Shown piece by piece: positions 46,333 to 55,328 of a stretch of 64,000 bases of DNA. Position numbers and translations under genes: made by a program. How positions within the stretch are numbered: the stretch's first letter is position 1; every line of letters starts with the position of its first letter. Origin of the DNA: Allobosea sp. BH3 (lineage in GTDB: Bacteria; Pseudomonadota; Alphaproteobacteria; Rhizobiales; Beijerinckiaceae); the NCBI RefSeq assembly GCF_025499465.1, contig NZ_JAIMCA010000003.1, positions 434,001 through 498,000 on the forward strand, written 5' to 3'. A model generated the notes under the pieces. The model did not search any database and was not told the origin of the DNA. It worked only from the letters and a program-made list of their open reading frames with translations.

Positions 46333-47133
46333 ATGACTCTCGAAACGAAGCCCTCGTCGGATAAGCGCCATACCGATGGCAGCGCGGGCGATGCCGATTA
46401 CGGCCGGATCGGTCAGGGCTACGCCTCCTATCGACAGCCGGAGCCGGCCATTGCCGCGCTGATCGAGGCCGCGCTCGGCCCGGCAGGGCGCATCCTCAAT
46501 GTCGGCGCCGGTGCCGGCTCCTACGAGCCGCGCGGGCGCGACGTCACCGCCGTCGAGCCCTCGGCCTCGATGCGCGCGCAGCGGCCGGCCGACATCGCCG
46601 TGGCGATCGACGCCACCGCCGAGAAACTGCCCTTCGCCGACGGCGCCTTCGACGCCAGCATGACGACCTTCTCCGTGCATCAATGGCAGGATCTCGACGC
46701 CGGCCTGAAGGAGATGCGCCGCGTCACGCGCGGGCCTGTCGCGGTCCTGTCCTGCGATCCGGAGCTGGTCGAAGCCTTCTGGCTGTCCGAGTACGCACCG
46801 CAGGTGCTCGCCACGGAGGCGCGGCGCTATCCCTCGCTCGGGCGCATGAGCGAGGTTCTCGGCGGCGCTGTCGAGATCGTCCCCGTCCCGATCCCCTTCG
46901 CCTGCCGCGACGGCTTCAACGAGGCCTATTACGGCCGACCGGAACTATTCCTCGATCCAAATGCGCGCTCGGCCTGCTCGGCCTGGAGCTTCGTTGGGGA
47001 AGCCGAGAACGCCGCCTCGATCGAAAGGCTGCGCCAGGATCTCCAATCCGGCGCCTGGGATGCACGCTACGGCGCGCTGCGGACGCAAGGCACCTTCGAG
47101 GGCTCGCTGCGGCTGCTGATCTCCCGGGTTTGA
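46333..47133 (+). CDS. Class I SAM-dependent methyltransferase
   Basis: This 266-residue enzyme has SAM motif I ILNVGAGAGSYEPRGRDVTAVEPS and the methyltransferase_11 segment ATAEKLPFADGAFDASMTTFSVHQW followed by LKEMRRVTRGPVAVL. The substrate is unknown. GGGAGG lies upstream of the ATG. It stands alone, divergent from msrC. Confidence 0.9.
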   Translation: MTLETKPSSDKRHTDGSAGDADYGRIGQGYASYRQPEPAIAALIEAALGPAGRILNVGAGAGSYEPRGRDVTAVEPSASMRAQRPADIAVAIDATAEKLPFADGAFDASMTTFSVHQWQDLDAGLKEMRRVTRGPVAVLSCDPELVEAFWLSEYAPQVLATEARRYPSLGRMSEVLGGAVEIVPVPIPFACRDGFNEAYYGRPELFLDPNARSACSAWSFVGEAENAASIERLRQDLQSGAWDARYGALRTQGTFEGSLRLLISRV

Positions 47134-47215
47134 CAGGAAGGCGAGAGGCCAACGATGCGGTCGGAATTCCCGGCATCGGCGTCCGTCGTTCGAGCTCGGT
47201 CAGGCGACGGCACGG

Positions 47216-47989
47216 CTACAGTCGAACGGCCTCAATCGTCTGGCTGATCAGCTCGCAGGGCTTGTCTGTCGTCAGAAACGCGATATCGGCCGCATCGCGG
47301 CCGTGTGCGATGCGAACAAGCCCTTCCACCGGCGCTAGCCGCGTCGGGTCGACGAGCCACCATTGATTCTCGAGGAAGACCTCGACCACCGCATGGAAAT
47401 CGGGAGGCTGGAGATCGACCGCATAGGCGCCGACCGCTCGCGCCGGGATCGAGAGCGCGCGGCACAGGGTGATGGCGAGATGGGCGAAGTCACGGCAGAC
47501 CCCAGCCCTGACCGTGAAGGTGTGCGCCGCGTTCGATTCCGCCGTGCTGACACCCGCCTGGTAATCCACATGGCGATGGATCCAGTCCATGATGGTCATG
47601 ACCCGCGCGACACCGTCCCCGGCGTTGCCGAATTCACGGAGGGCGAAGCGCTGGAACTGGTCGCTGGGGCAAAAGCGGCTCGGCAGCAGATAGGGCAGCA
47701 CGTCCGCCGGCAGGTCGCTCCAGAGATGCTGCCGGCCTGCAGCAGGGAGGAGACTTCTGCGCCCGTTATCGACCTCCGCCTCATAGGAGATCGTGACCTC
47801 CCCGCTGAGACAGGCTCGGATGCGTCGCGTGAAGCCATCGTCGTCCGTGATGAGCTGGGCCTCGGGCGCAACTTGAAGCGCCTCGGAAAGGATTGCTTGA
47901 TCGGGGGACCGCGCACACTGGATGAGGCCGATGATCTGCGTGGCATCCGGAAAGCGGTAGCTCAAGGTTGCGCTGGCGCGGATCTTCAT
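47216..47989 (-). CDS. Transglutaminase-like cysteine peptidase-fold protein
   Basis: This 257-residue protein has a beta-rich N-terminus (MKIRASATLSYRFPD) and a transglutaminase core with the triad Cys (RAGVCRDFAHLAI), His (PDFHAVVEVF) and Asp (WWLVDPTRLAP). Members of this bacterial family act as proteases or amidases, often in gene neighbourhoods for peptide tailoring; no partner is visible here. AGAGGA precedes the ATG. Confidence 0.9.
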   Translation of the reverse strand: MKIRASATLSYRFPDATQIIGLIQCARSPDQAILSEALQVAPEAQLITDDDGFTRRIRACLSGEVTISYEAEVDNGRRSLLPAAGRQHLWSDLPADVLPYLLPSRFCPSDQFQRFALREFGNAGDGVARVMTIMDWIHRHVDYQAGVSTAESNAAHTFTVRAGVCRDFAHLAITLCRALSIPARAVGAYAVDLQPPDFHAVVEVFLENQWWLVDPTRLAPVEGLVRIAHGRDAADIAFLTTDKPCELISQTIEAVRL

Positions 47990-48129
47990 CGACGTCCTCT
48001 CTGTTTGCTCGCAAGGCCAGACAAACACACGACTGCGTCTTGCGTTCCGCCGCTTGCGCACAGGCGGAACACGTCAGCATCACCGATGTTCAGCATGAAG
48101 ACTTCCGTGGTGATGGAGATCCAAGGCCG

Positions 48130-48429
48130 ATGGCAACGCCAATGATCCGGGACGAGCCCCGGCAGAACCGTTTCGTGATGGAGGTCGAGGGCGGCGAGGC
48201 ATTCGCCACCTATCGGCGCATCGACAATTCCATCGTCGTCTCGCATACCGAGGTGCCGCACTCCTTGCGGGGCCGGGGCATCGGCTCGCAGCTTGCGGAA
48301 GCGTTGTTCGACCATGCACGGCAGCACGACTTGCGCATCGTGCCCGCCTGCTCCTTCGTCGCCGACTGGGCGCGACGACATCCCGAATACCGCGATGTTC
48401 TGGCCCCGCCGCCGGAACGCAGCCGATGA
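48130..48429 (+). CDS. GNAT-type N-acetyltransferase (NATD1/YjdJ-like)
   Basis: This 99-residue compact acetyltransferase domain has RFVMEVEGGEAFATYRR, TEVPHSLRGRGIGSQLAEALF (acetyl-CoA loop) and LRIVPACSFVADWARRHPEY. These are the signatures of the small GCN5-related PF14542 family. The acceptor is unknown. Alternative Met codons at 48142 or upstream are possible. Confidence 0.87.
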   Translation: MATPMIRDEPRQNRFVMEVEGGEAFATYRRIDNSIVVSHTEVPHSLRGRGIGSQLAEALFDHARQHDLRIVPACSFVADWARRHPEYRDVLAPPPERSR

Positions 48430-48652
48430 TCGCGCCTATTTCCGTGAGCACCAAAGGAGCTGAGTGAAGGCGCCCCCTTCTCGGAGGCCGTTCTTCCCGA
48501 GCCTGGCATCAGCTCCCCGATGCGCGACCCGGCAAACGCCGGCGTAGCCCGCCTCAAGACGATCGACACGCTTTTGGCGGCATGAGCCCGAAGGACATGC
48601 CGCATCCTGAAGGCCGATGCGAGAGCGCCTCGGCACGCCGCTGCCGGGCATG

Positions 48653-48687
48653 GGGCATCTGCCGCGCGTGACGCGCGGCAGATGCCC
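48653..48687 (-). terminator. 16-bp perfect hairpin after the YflT-type gene
   Basis: GGGCATCTGCCGCGCG (48653-48668) and its exact complement (48672-48687) surround a three-base loop, starting seven bases past the stop of the minus-strand gene. There is no T run, so it may act as an mRNA 3' stabiliser or bidirectional terminator. Confidence 0.6.
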
Positions 48688-48693
48688 TTGACC

Positions 48694-49230
48694 TCAGACG
48701 ACCGGCGGCCGGTAGGGGCCTGCGTTCTCGTCAAAGCGATCCCACCCGCCGGCGCGATACTCCGCTTCACGCGTGGACCGGTCGATCGGCGTCGCGCCGT
48801 CCAGGATCGCGCTCACTGCCGGCTCATGCTCGGGTTCGGTCCGGACCGAAACCACCGTGCCGCCTCGACGGACCGTTTCCGCGTAATATTCGGCCTCCTC
48901 CTTGTCGTGCCCCTCCTTCACGAAGGACCCGACGAGGCCGCCCGCGGCGGCACCTGCCACCGCGCCAGCTGCCGTGGCGGCGAGCCAACCCGCGGCAACG
49001 ACGGGGCCGACCCCCGGGATCGCAAGCATGCCGAGCCCGGCGAGCAGCCCGGCGGCTCCGCCGACGCCGGCGCCGATTCCAGCTCCCTCGGCAGCGTTCG
49101 TCTCGTCGGTCTTGCCGTCGCGGCCGACGATGCTGATGTCGCTGCTTGAGACACCGGCAGCTTCAAGCTGTTCGACGACTGCGCGGGCGGTCTGATAATT
49201 GTCGTAGGAACGGGTGATCGTGCGAGTCAT
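48694..49230 (-). CDS. General stress protein 17M-like (YflT-type) protein
   Basis: This 178-residue protein has the YflT-type N-terminal domain (ITRSYDNYQTARAVVEQLEA, SDISIVGRDGKTD), a Gly/Ala hydrophobic hairpin (about residues 55-105) likely to enter the membrane, and the C-terminal EAEYYAETVRRGGTVVSVRT. This is the pattern of general stress protein 17M and related low-temperature or heat-stress proteins. The biochemical role is unknown. Confidence 0.8.
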   Translation of the reverse strand: MTRTITRSYDNYQTARAVVEQLEAAGVSSSDISIVGRDGKTDETNAAEGAGIGAGVGGAAGLLAGLGMLAIPGVGPVVAAGWLAATAAGAVAGAAAGGLVGSFVKEGHDKEEAEYYAETVRRGGTVVSVRTEPEHEPAVSAILDGATPIDRSTREAEYRAGGWDRFDENAGPYRPPVV

Positions 49231-49278
49231 GTGGGTTTCCAATCTTGGGGGCCTGAACGTTTTGCGGGCCTGAACGGA

Positions 49279-49575
49279 TCAGTTGCGGGTAATGTTGCCG
49301 CGATAGTCGACGGACACGTTCACCTTCGAGCCGCTATGGGTCGCGGTGCCCTTCCAGACGCCATTGTCGTCCTTCTTCAGCGCGCCCACGTTCGAATAGC
49401 CATTGGCTTCGAGCCGGCCCTTGGCCTGGCCCTCGGTGAAGCTGTTGGCGCCCGGCAAAGGCGCGTTCTTGTCGGCCTGCGCGGGAGCCGGCATGGGCGA
49501 GGTGGTCGATGTCTGCGCCATGGCGCCGAACGACATCGCCGAGGCGATCAAGCTTGCGATCAGCAGCTTCTTCAT
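49279..49575 (-). CDS. Secreted PepSY-domain protein
   Basis: This 98-residue protein has a signal peptide (MKKLLIASLIASAMSFGAMA) and one small PepSY-like domain (SFTEGQAKGRLEANGYSNVG, VWKGTATHSGSKVNVSVDY). Such proteins are proposed to inhibit or modulate proteases at the envelope. GGAGACC lies upstream of the ATG. Confidence 0.82.
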   Translation of the reverse strand: MKKLLIASLIASAMSFGAMAQTSTTSPMPAPAQADKNAPLPGANSFTEGQAKGRLEANGYSNVGALKKDDNGVWKGTATHSGSKVNVSVDYRGNITRN

Positions 49576-49730
49576 GGGGGTCTCCTGTGCTCTGAACGGC
49601 ATTGCCGCGATGCACAACGAAACGGCAGGCTGCCTACGAAAGTTCCCACGAAAATCTCGGGAAAGCGGCGGAACAGCCTTCGGAGCCGCCCGTTAGAGGG
49701 GCATCAGCCACCCCTTCCGGAGACATCATC

Positions 49731-50234
49731 ATGGCCAATACGCCGAAGGCCCTCGAGGACATGTTCCACGACATGCTCAAGGACATCTATTACGCCGAGA
49801 AGCAGATCCTGAAGTCGCTTCCGAAGATGGCGAAAGCGGCGAAATCGCCCGAGCTCAAGCAGGCCTTCGAAACCCATCGCGAGGAGACCGAGGGGCATGT
49901 CGAGCGCCTCGGCGACGTCTTCGAGGCGATCGGCAAGGCTCCCCGCGGCAAGACCTGCGACGCCATCCTCGGCATTCTGGAGGAAGGCAAGGCGGTGATG
50001 GAGGATTATGCCGACAGTCCCGCACTCGATGCCGGCCTCGTCGCCTCCGCGCAGGCGGTCGAGCACTATGAAATCACCCGCTACGGCACCCTGAGCGCCT
50101 GGGCCAAGCAGCTCGGATACAAGGATGCGGTGGCCCTGCTCGACGCGACGCTCGCCGAGGAGACCAAGACCGACAAGCTGCTCACGCAGATGGGCGGCAG
50201 CGTCAACAAGGCCGCTGTCGCCAAGGCGGCGTGA
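49731..50234 (+). CDS. YciE/YciF-type ferritin-like stress protein (DUF892), copy 1
   Basis: This 167-residue four-helix protein has DMLKDIYYAEKQILKSLPKM, FETHREETEGHVERLGDVFE, KTCDAILGILEEGKAVMEDY and AQAVEHYEITRYGTL, the DUF892 ferritin-like signature. It probably binds a di-metal centre in stress defence. It is closely paralogous to the gene at 62956-63468 (about 20 substitutions by eye). Confidence 0.93.
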   Translation: MANTPKALEDMFHDMLKDIYYAEKQILKSLPKMAKAAKSPELKQAFETHREETEGHVERLGDVFEAIGKAPRGKTCDAILGILEEGKAVMEDYADSPALDAGLVASAQAVEHYEITRYGTLSAWAKQLGYKDAVALLDATLAEETKTDKLLTQMGGSVNKAAVAKAA

Positions 50235-50238
50235 GGCC

Positions 50239-50272
50239 CTGCGGTCAGGGGCTCTTCAATCCCTGACCGCAG
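50239..50272 (+). terminator. 12-bp perfect hairpin after the first YciE-type gene
   Basis: CTGCGGTCAGGG (50239-50250) and its complement (50261-50272) enclose a ten-base loop, five bases past the stop. No T run follows. Confidence 0.5.
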
Positions 50273-50397
50273 CCTGCCGGTTCGCTGAGTGGGCGTCGAG
50301 GCTCGCGCGTCGCGCCTCGACGCCACGGTTCCGGCTCGGCGCGCATCCGTTTGTCGACGCGCGCCGGAGAAAATGCGGCATCAGAAAGGGAACCGAC

Positions 50398-52494
50398 ATG
50401 GCGACTTCGAAGGGACGAGACGCAGGCGCTGCGAGCTCCCATTTCGGCGAGGGAGGAGAGCTTCACCAGTCGGCCAGCGCTCCCGATGCGCGCATCACCA
50501 CCAATCACGGCGTTCCGATCAGCGACAATCAGAACTCCCTGAAGGCCGGCAGACGCGGCCCGAGCCTTCTCGAAGACTTCGTGCTGCGCGAGAAGATCCA
50601 GCATTTCGACCATGAACGCATCCCCGAACGGATCGTCCATGCGCGCGGCTCGGCCGCGCATGGCTTCTTCGAGTTGACCGACTCCCTCGCCGACGTCACC
50701 CGCGCGAAGGTGCTGACGGAGCTCGGCGCGAAAACCGAGGTCTTTGTGCGATTCTCGACCGTCGCGGGCGGTGCGGGCTCGGTCGACACGCCGCGGGACG
50801 TGCGCGGTTTCGCCGTCAAATTCTACACCAGGGAAGGCAACTGGGATCTCGTCGGCAACAATATCCCGGTCTTCTTCATCCAGGACGCGATCAAGTTTCC
50901 GGACCTCGTGCACGCCGTGAAAATGGAGGCCGACCGCGGCTATCCGCAAGCGGCGAGCGCCCACGACACCTTCTGGGACTTCGTCGGCCTGATGCCTGAG
51001 ACGACCCACATGATCATGTGGGCCATGTCCGACCGCGCGATCCCCCGCTCCCTGCGGATGATCGAAGGCTTTGGCGTCAACACCTTCCGCCTGCTCGACG
51101 AGAACGACGAGCCGACCTTCGTCAAGTTTCACTGGCGGCCCAAACTCGGAACTCAATCGACCTGCTGGGATGAGGCGGTGAAGATCGCCGGAGCGGATCC
51201 CGACTATCATCGTCGCGACCTGCATGAGGCCATCGCCGCCGGCAATTTCCCGGAATGGGAATTCGGCGTGCAGCTGCTCAGCCAGGCCGAGGCCGATGCG
51301 CTGCCCTTCGACATCCTCGACGCGACCAAGCTGATCCCGGAGGAGATGGTCCCGATCCGGGTGATCGGCCGTCTGGTGCTGGACCGCAACCCCGACAATT
51401 TCTTCGCGGAGACCGAGCAGGTGGCGTTCCTGCCGACGAATATGCCCCCCGGCATCGACGTTTCGGAGGATCCGCTGCTCCAGGGGCGGCTCTTCTCCTA
51501 CCAGGACACCCAGTTGTCGCGGCTCGGCACGGTCAACTTCCACCAGATTCCGATCAACCGGGCCAAGGGCTGCCCCTTCCAGAATCTCCAGCGCGACGGC
51601 CAGATGCAGACGCAGGTTTTCCGCGGCCGCGCCAATTACGAGCCCAACAGCCTGTCGGAAGCCGGCGAGATCGGCGGCCCCCGCGCCGATCCGCAGGGCG
51701 GCTTCAGGACCACCCGCGAGCCCCTTGAAGGCGGCAAGGTGCGGCTTCGCTCCGAGAGCTTCGCCGACCATTACACCCAGGCGCGGTTGTTCTTCCGCTC
51801 CCAGACCGAGATCGAGCAGGCCCATCTCGCCAGCGCGATCGTGTTCGAGCTGTCCAAGGTCTCGCTCGATCACGTCCGGAAAAGGGTTCTGGCAAATCTG
51901 GGCAATGTCGATGCCGGCCTGGCGAAGCGCGTCGCTGCCGGACTGAACATCGCACAGCCTCAGCCTTCCAAACCTGCGGTTGCCCCGAAAGACATGGAGG
52001 TGTCGCCCGCGCTCAGGATCGTTGGAAAATACCCTGACACGCTGAAGGGCCGCGCCGTCGGCATCCTGGTGACCGACGGGGCAGATGGCGCGGTCGTCGA
52101 CGCCGTCAGGAAAGCGGTCGAGGCCGAAGGCGGGACGACCAAGATCGTCGCTCCGAAAATCGGCGGCGTGACCTTGAAGAGCGGCCAGAAGCTCAAGGCA
52201 GACGGTCAGCTCGCCGGCTCACCATCCGTGATCTTCGATGCGGTGGTGCTCGTGCTGTCCAAGCCAGGCTGCGACGAGTTACTCAACGAAAGCGCAGCCG
52301 TCGATTTTGCCATGAACGCCTTTGGACATCTCAAGGCGATTGGCTTTACGCCGGAGGCCAAGCCCCTGCTCGACAAGGCAGGCGTGGTCGCCGATGCAGG
52401 CGTGGTCGAGCTTGCCGGCAAACCCGCTGATTTCGTGACGGCGGCGCGGACGCGGCAATGGGACCGGGAACCGAGTGTCCGATCCTTGGCGTGA
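50398..52494 (+). CDS. katE: Large-subunit catalase HPII (KatE)
   Basis: This 698-residue heme catalase decomposes hydrogen peroxide. The clade 2 features are an N-terminal extension, catalytic His in [32 protein letters not shown], Asn in [17 protein letters not shown], and the heme-ligand Tyr in [16 protein letters not shown]-terminal DJ-1/flavodoxin-like domain (about residues 545-680, [19 protein letters not shown]) completes the large form. AAAGGGA precedes the ATG. Confidence 0.97.
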   Translation: MATSKGRDAGAASSHFGEGGELHQSASAPDARITTNHGVPISDNQNSLKAGRRGPSLLEDFVLREKIQHFDHERIPERIVHARGSAAHGFFELTDSLADVTRAKVLTELGAKTEVFVRFSTVAGGAGSVDTPRDVRGFAVKFYTREGNWDLVGNNIPVFFIQDAIKFPDLVHAVKMEADRGYPQAASAHDTFWDFVGLMPETTHMIMWAMSDRAIPRSLRMIEGFGVNTFRLLDENDEPTFVKFHWRPKLGTQSTCWDEAVKIAGADPDYHRRDLHEAIAAGNFPEWEFGVQLLSQAEADALPFDILDATKLIPEEMVPIRVIGRLVLDRNPDNFFAETEQVAFLPTNMPPGIDVSEDPLLQGRLFSYQDTQLSRLGTVNFHQIPINRAKGCPFQNLQRDGQMQTQVFRGRANYEPNSLSEAGEIGGPRADPQGGFRTTREPLEGGKVRLRSESFADHYTQARLFFRSQTEIEQAHLASAIVFELSKVSLDHVRKRVLANLGNVDAGLAKRVAAGLNIAQPQPSKPAVAPKDMEVSPALRIVGKYPDTLKGRAVGILVTDGADGAVVDAVRKAVEAEGGTTKIVAPKIGGVTLKSGQKLKADGQLAGSPSVIFDAVVLVLSKPGCDELLNESAAVDFAMNAFGHLKAIGFTPEAKPLLDKAGVVADAGVVELAGKPADFVTAARTRQWDREPSVRSLA

Positions 52495-52565
52495 TCTCGT
52501 GAGCTTCGTTCGGTGATCGCTCCACTCATCACTTGCCGTCCATAAGGGTGAACGCGGCGCTCGAA

Positions 52566-52597
52566 CCCGGGCGCCCGTCACGAGGCGGGCGTCCGGG
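52566..52597. terminator. GC-rich hairpin between convergent katE and DUF4394 genes
   Basis: CCCGGGCGCCCG (52566-52577) pairs with CGGGCGTCCGGG (52586-52597) apart from one wobble. It sits in the 115-bp convergent gap and could stop both transcripts. Confidence 0.5.
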
Positions 52598-52609
52598 CTT
52601 GCCGAAACG

Positions 52610-53392
52610 CTACATCGCCGGAAGGACCGCGATGTCCCGCGCCGCTGCGCCGAGGCCAGCGACCTTGCCGACCATACTCGCCTTGCCGGTCGCAAGATCG
52701 ACCTTGTGGAGCGCGCCGTCGGCGAGCAGCCAGCCGGTGTTGGAGCCATCGGCCGCAGCCTCGATGTCGAACGCGATCGCCTTCGGCATGACGCCGAGCT
52801 TGCCGACCGCTCCCAGCACGCCGTCATTGGGCGGCGCCTGCTTGATCAGGCCGCCGATCTTGCCGTCGATGTCGTAGAGCGCCGTTTCCTTCGTGCCCTT
52901 GACGGAATTGGTGTAGGCGCCGGCCACGATCATCGGGGCTTCGCCCTTGTGCATGTCGGCTTCGGCGAATTTCAGCTTGCCGTCGACCGTCGTCTTGCCG
53001 TCGTCGACGTTGACGCGCAGGTTCGTGCCGTCGGAGCCGATCACCCGCAGCCGGTCGGCCGCCGGATTGAAATCGACCGTTGCCATGGCATTGGCGGCAA
53101 GCACCGTGTCCATCTTCGACTTCATCGAAGCCTTGCCGGCCTTGTCGACCGTGTAGATCGTGCCGTCGACGGCGAGCGCGTAGAGCATCCCGTCCGCCGG
53201 ACGGACGTCGATCCCGGCGATCTTGCCGGCAATGCCGCTGACCTTCATCGACTTGCCGGCCTTCAGGGTCGCGGTATCGATCATGGTCAGCGTGTCGTCG
53301 CCGGTCAGGGCTGCGAGCATGGCGGCCTGTGCTGTGGCGCCGCTGGCGAGCATCGTGGAAATGACAAGGGCGAAACGGATCGTCTTGGTCAT
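52610..53392 (-). CDS. Secreted DUF4394 beta-propeller-like protein
   Basis: This 260-residue protein has a signal peptide (MTKTIRFALVISTMLASGAT, cut near AQA). Repeats of the DUF4394 type follow: MLAALTGDDTLTMIDTATLKAG, IAGIDVRPADGMLYALAVDGT, TVDFNPAADRLRVIGSDGTNL and NTGWLLADGALHKVDLATG. These are found in many bacteria next to ECF sigma and anti-sigma genes. The function is unknown. Its promoter mirrors that of the sigma gene. Confidence 0.88.
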   Translation of the reverse strand: MTKTIRFALVISTMLASGATAQAAMLAALTGDDTLTMIDTATLKAGKSMKVSGIAGKIAGIDVRPADGMLYALAVDGTIYTVDKAGKASMKSKMDTVLAANAMATVDFNPAADRLRVIGSDGTNLRVNVDDGKTTVDGKLKFAEADMHKGEAPMIVAGAYTNSVKGTKETALYDIDGKIGGLIKQAPPNDGVLGAVGKLGVMPKAIAFDIEAAADGSNTGWLLADGALHKVDLATGKASMVGKVAGLGAAARDIAVLPAM

Positions 53393-53451
53393 GGTGTCCT
53401 CCGGTTCTGTGCGGCGCCGCGGCGTTGATGCCCGATGGCGGCGCTCCTGCC

Positions 53452-53480
53452 GGATAGAGCCCGGGCAACGCATTGGATGC
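53452..53480 (-). promoter_or_regulatory. ECF-type promoter of the DUF4394 gene
   Basis: On the minus strand the -35 GCATCCAA (53480-53473) and the -10 TATCC (53456-53452) are separated by 16 bases. The same motif with the same spacing faces the other way for the sigma gene. Confidence 0.7.
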
Positions 53481-53506
53481 GCTCGAAAAAATAAAACGGG
53501 CGGGAT

Positions 53507-53535
53507 GCATCCAATGCGACCGGGACCGCGTATCC
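53507..53535 (+). promoter_or_regulatory. ECF-type promoter of the sigma/anti-sigma operon
   Basis: The -35 GCATCCAA (53507-53514) and -10 TATCC (53531-53535) are separated by 16 bases. The 12-bp outer sequence GCATCCAATGCG is the exact complement of 53469-53480. This suggests the sigma factor drives its own operon and the divergent DUF4394 gene. Confidence 0.7.
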
Positions 53536-53580
53536 TTGCGTTGCGCGGTCCGGCGGGGACCGCCGGACAAGGGATTCCGC

Positions 53581-54141
53581 ATGGCCGTCCATGCCGCGCA
53601 TTCGCACGGGGCAGACATCGAGCAGGCACTGGCAGCCTGCGCAGGCGGCGATAAAAACGCACTCCGGCGCATCTACGACCAGGAATGCCCGCGTATGATC
53701 GGCGTGGCGCAGCGCATGCTGAAGCGCCGGGCTCTGGCGGAGGAAGCGGTGCAGGACAGCTTCATCCTGATCTGGCGACATGCGGCTCGTTTCGATCCGC
53801 AGCGCGGCTCCGGCTTGACCTGGATCTACGCCATCCTGCGCAATCGTTCGCTCTCGATCCTGCGCGACGAGCGGCGCATGGAGACCGATGACGGCCCGGT
53901 CGCCACCGAAGCCGCCAGCGAAGAGGACGATCCGGAGACGGTGATGGCGAAGCTCTCCGATGCAGAGGCGCTGCGCGGCTGTCTGGACGCCCTGCCTGCG
54001 CCGCGGCGCGGCATGGTGCTCCTCGCCTTCGTGCAGGGCCTGAGCCATGGCGAGATCGCGGGCAAGCTCGGCATGCCGCTTGGAACAGTGAAGTCGTGGA
54101 TCCGCCGGTCGCTGATCGCGCTCAAGGAGTGCCTCGGATGA
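53581..54141 (+). CDS. ECF RNA polymerase sigma factor (SigK-like group)
   Basis: This 186-residue sigma factor has region 2 (ALRRIYDQECPRMIGVAQRML, AEEAVQDSFILIWRHAARFD, TWIYAILRNRSLSILRDE) and region 4 (LDALPAPRRGMVLLAFVQGL, HGEIAGKLGMPLGTVKSWIRR). The following anti-sigma gene with an RskA domain points to the SigK/RskA group. The start at 53581 has AAGGGA upstream. The signal is unknown. Confidence 0.94.
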   Translation: MAVHAAHSHGADIEQALAACAGGDKNALRRIYDQECPRMIGVAQRMLKRRALAEEAVQDSFILIWRHAARFDPQRGSGLTWIYAILRNRSLSILRDERRMETDDGPVATEAASEEDDPETVMAKLSDAEALRGCLDALPAPRRGMVLLAFVQGLSHGEIAGKLGMPLGTVKSWIRRSLIALKECLG

Positions 54142-54860
54142 CGCAAGGACCCGACCGCGACATTCCCGCCGGAGAGTATGTGCTGGGCCTGCTCGACGGC
54201 GGGGAGAAAGACGCGTTCGAGAGACGGATGGCCGGTGACGCGGAACTGGATGCAGCGGTGGCGCGCTGGCAGGCGAGGCTGGCGCCGCTCGACGCGACCG
54301 CACCGTCCGTCGAGCCCTCGAAGGGGCTCTGGCAGCGCATCGAGGGCGGTCTCGATGGAGCGACGGCTCGTCGCCAACCCGCCGCTGCGAAGGCGGCGCC
54401 CGACAGCCGGTTTGCGCGATGGTGGAACGATCTGCGGCTCTGGCGCGGCGCAGCTCTTGCCGGCGCAGCCGCCGCGGTCCTGCTCGCCATCGGGCTCGTC
54501 GCTGCCCTCGAACGCGCCCGCCGCCAGCCCGTGATGGTCGCGGTTCTGCTGACGGACACGAACAGCGCGGCGGCCGTGGTGAACACCTTCGCCGACGGGC
54601 GGGTCGAGCTTCTGCCGCTTCAAGACATCCCGGTGCCGCAGGGACGCGCGCTCGAGATCTGGACGCTCTGGGACCGAGCCGCCGGGCCGCGCTCGGTCGG
54701 GCTTATCGACCGGGCGCGTGCCGTATCGCTGCGGCTGGAGAACCTGCCTCTCGGCACCGACCAGCTCTTCGAGATCACGGTGGAGCCGGCTGCCGGTTCT
54801 CCCACCGGGCGCCCGACCGGCCCGATCGTCGCCAAAGGCCTGACCGCACGGCGTCTCTAG
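54138..54860 (+). CDS. Membrane-anchored anti-sigma factor (RskA-type)
   Basis: This 240-residue protein has an N-terminal anti-sigma region (AGEYVLGLLDGGEKDAFERRM) without a zinc HxxxCxxC motif. One membrane helix spans about residues 108-126 (GAALAGAAAAVLLAIGLVAA). A periplasmic RskA domain follows (VPQGRALEIWTLWDRAAGPRS, LFEITVEPAAGSPTGRPTGP). It should hold the sigma factor at the membrane until stress. It overlaps the sigma gene by ATGA. Confidence 0.92.
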   Translation: MTQGPDRDIPAGEYVLGLLDGGEKDAFERRMAGDAELDAAVARWQARLAPLDATAPSVEPSKGLWQRIEGGLDGATARRQPAAAKAAPDSRFARWWNDLRLWRGAALAGAAAAVLLAIGLVAALERARRQPVMVAVLLTDTNSAAAVVNTFADGRVELLPLQDIPVPQGRALEIWTLWDRAAGPRSVGLIDRARAVSLRLENLPLGTDQLFEITVEPAAGSPTGRPTGPIVAKGLTARRL

Positions 54861-54905
54861 GGCATAGGCCCGAAAAGGGGAGCGCGGTTTTCGGGAAAGC
54901 CAATT
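54860..54905. repeat. Degraded palindromic repeat, family R4 (copy 2)
   Basis: Right at the end of the anti-sigma gene the sequence CATAGGCCCGAAAAGGGG and GGTTTTCGGGAAAGCC repeats the R4 pattern of 9416-9462 with several changes. Confidence 0.45.
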
Positions 54906-55140
54906 CAGGATCGAAAGACTGGGTGATCGGGCCGAAACGGAAGCTCGGTCCGATCCCCTCGAGCCCGGGCTCGACGGCCCCCGCACGCGCATGCTGCTGC
55001 GAGCGGGGTACGCGACCGGTCGCTCCGGGCGAGCCCGTCGTGCCGTCTGTCAACGCGCCGGCATCCTTGAGCCGGCGCAGCGCCACCGCGAGCAGCAGGA
55101 TTGCAACTGCAATGCCCCGGAAAGCTCTACAAGCAAGGCC
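54906..55140 (-). pseudogene. Possible 5'-truncated small membrane protein fragment
   Basis: On the minus strand an open stretch without a start codon encodes RGIAVAILLLAVALRRLKDA followed by GALTDGTTGSPGA, a single membrane helix with a basic end. A TAA lies immediately upstream at about 55141, where foreign-looking sequence begins. The fragment may be the remainder of a gene cut by the integrative element, but it could be chance. Confidence 0.3.
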
Positions 55141-55204
55141 TTAATCCAGGGAATCTCCTCGGATCAAGGCTCTCGCCTCTAAAAGGGAAGTCTGGAACTG
55201 GGGA

Positions 55205-55328
55205 CTGTAAAAAATGAATGGCACCCCCCACGAAATATAGCGTCTGCGATCATCCCGACCCCCTTCTGCGCGGTTGATTGTAAAGAATGACAACCGTTCT
55301 GCCTTCATTCGATGCCCGTTCTTTACAA
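55205..55328. repeat. Left-end array of TGTAAARAA motifs
   Basis: CTGTAAAAAATGAATGG (from 55206), TTGTAAAGAATGACAAC (from 55278) and the inverted TTCTTTACAA (55319-55328) share a core. The last two form a perfect 10-bp inverted repeat. The rest of 55145-55492 shows no gene. Confidence 0.55.

Noticed and set aside
54096-55144. Overlapping plus-strand frame beyond the anti-sigma gene (54419-55144)
   Set aside because: Arg-rich product that overlaps the anti-sigma gene in another frame and runs through the R4 repeat.
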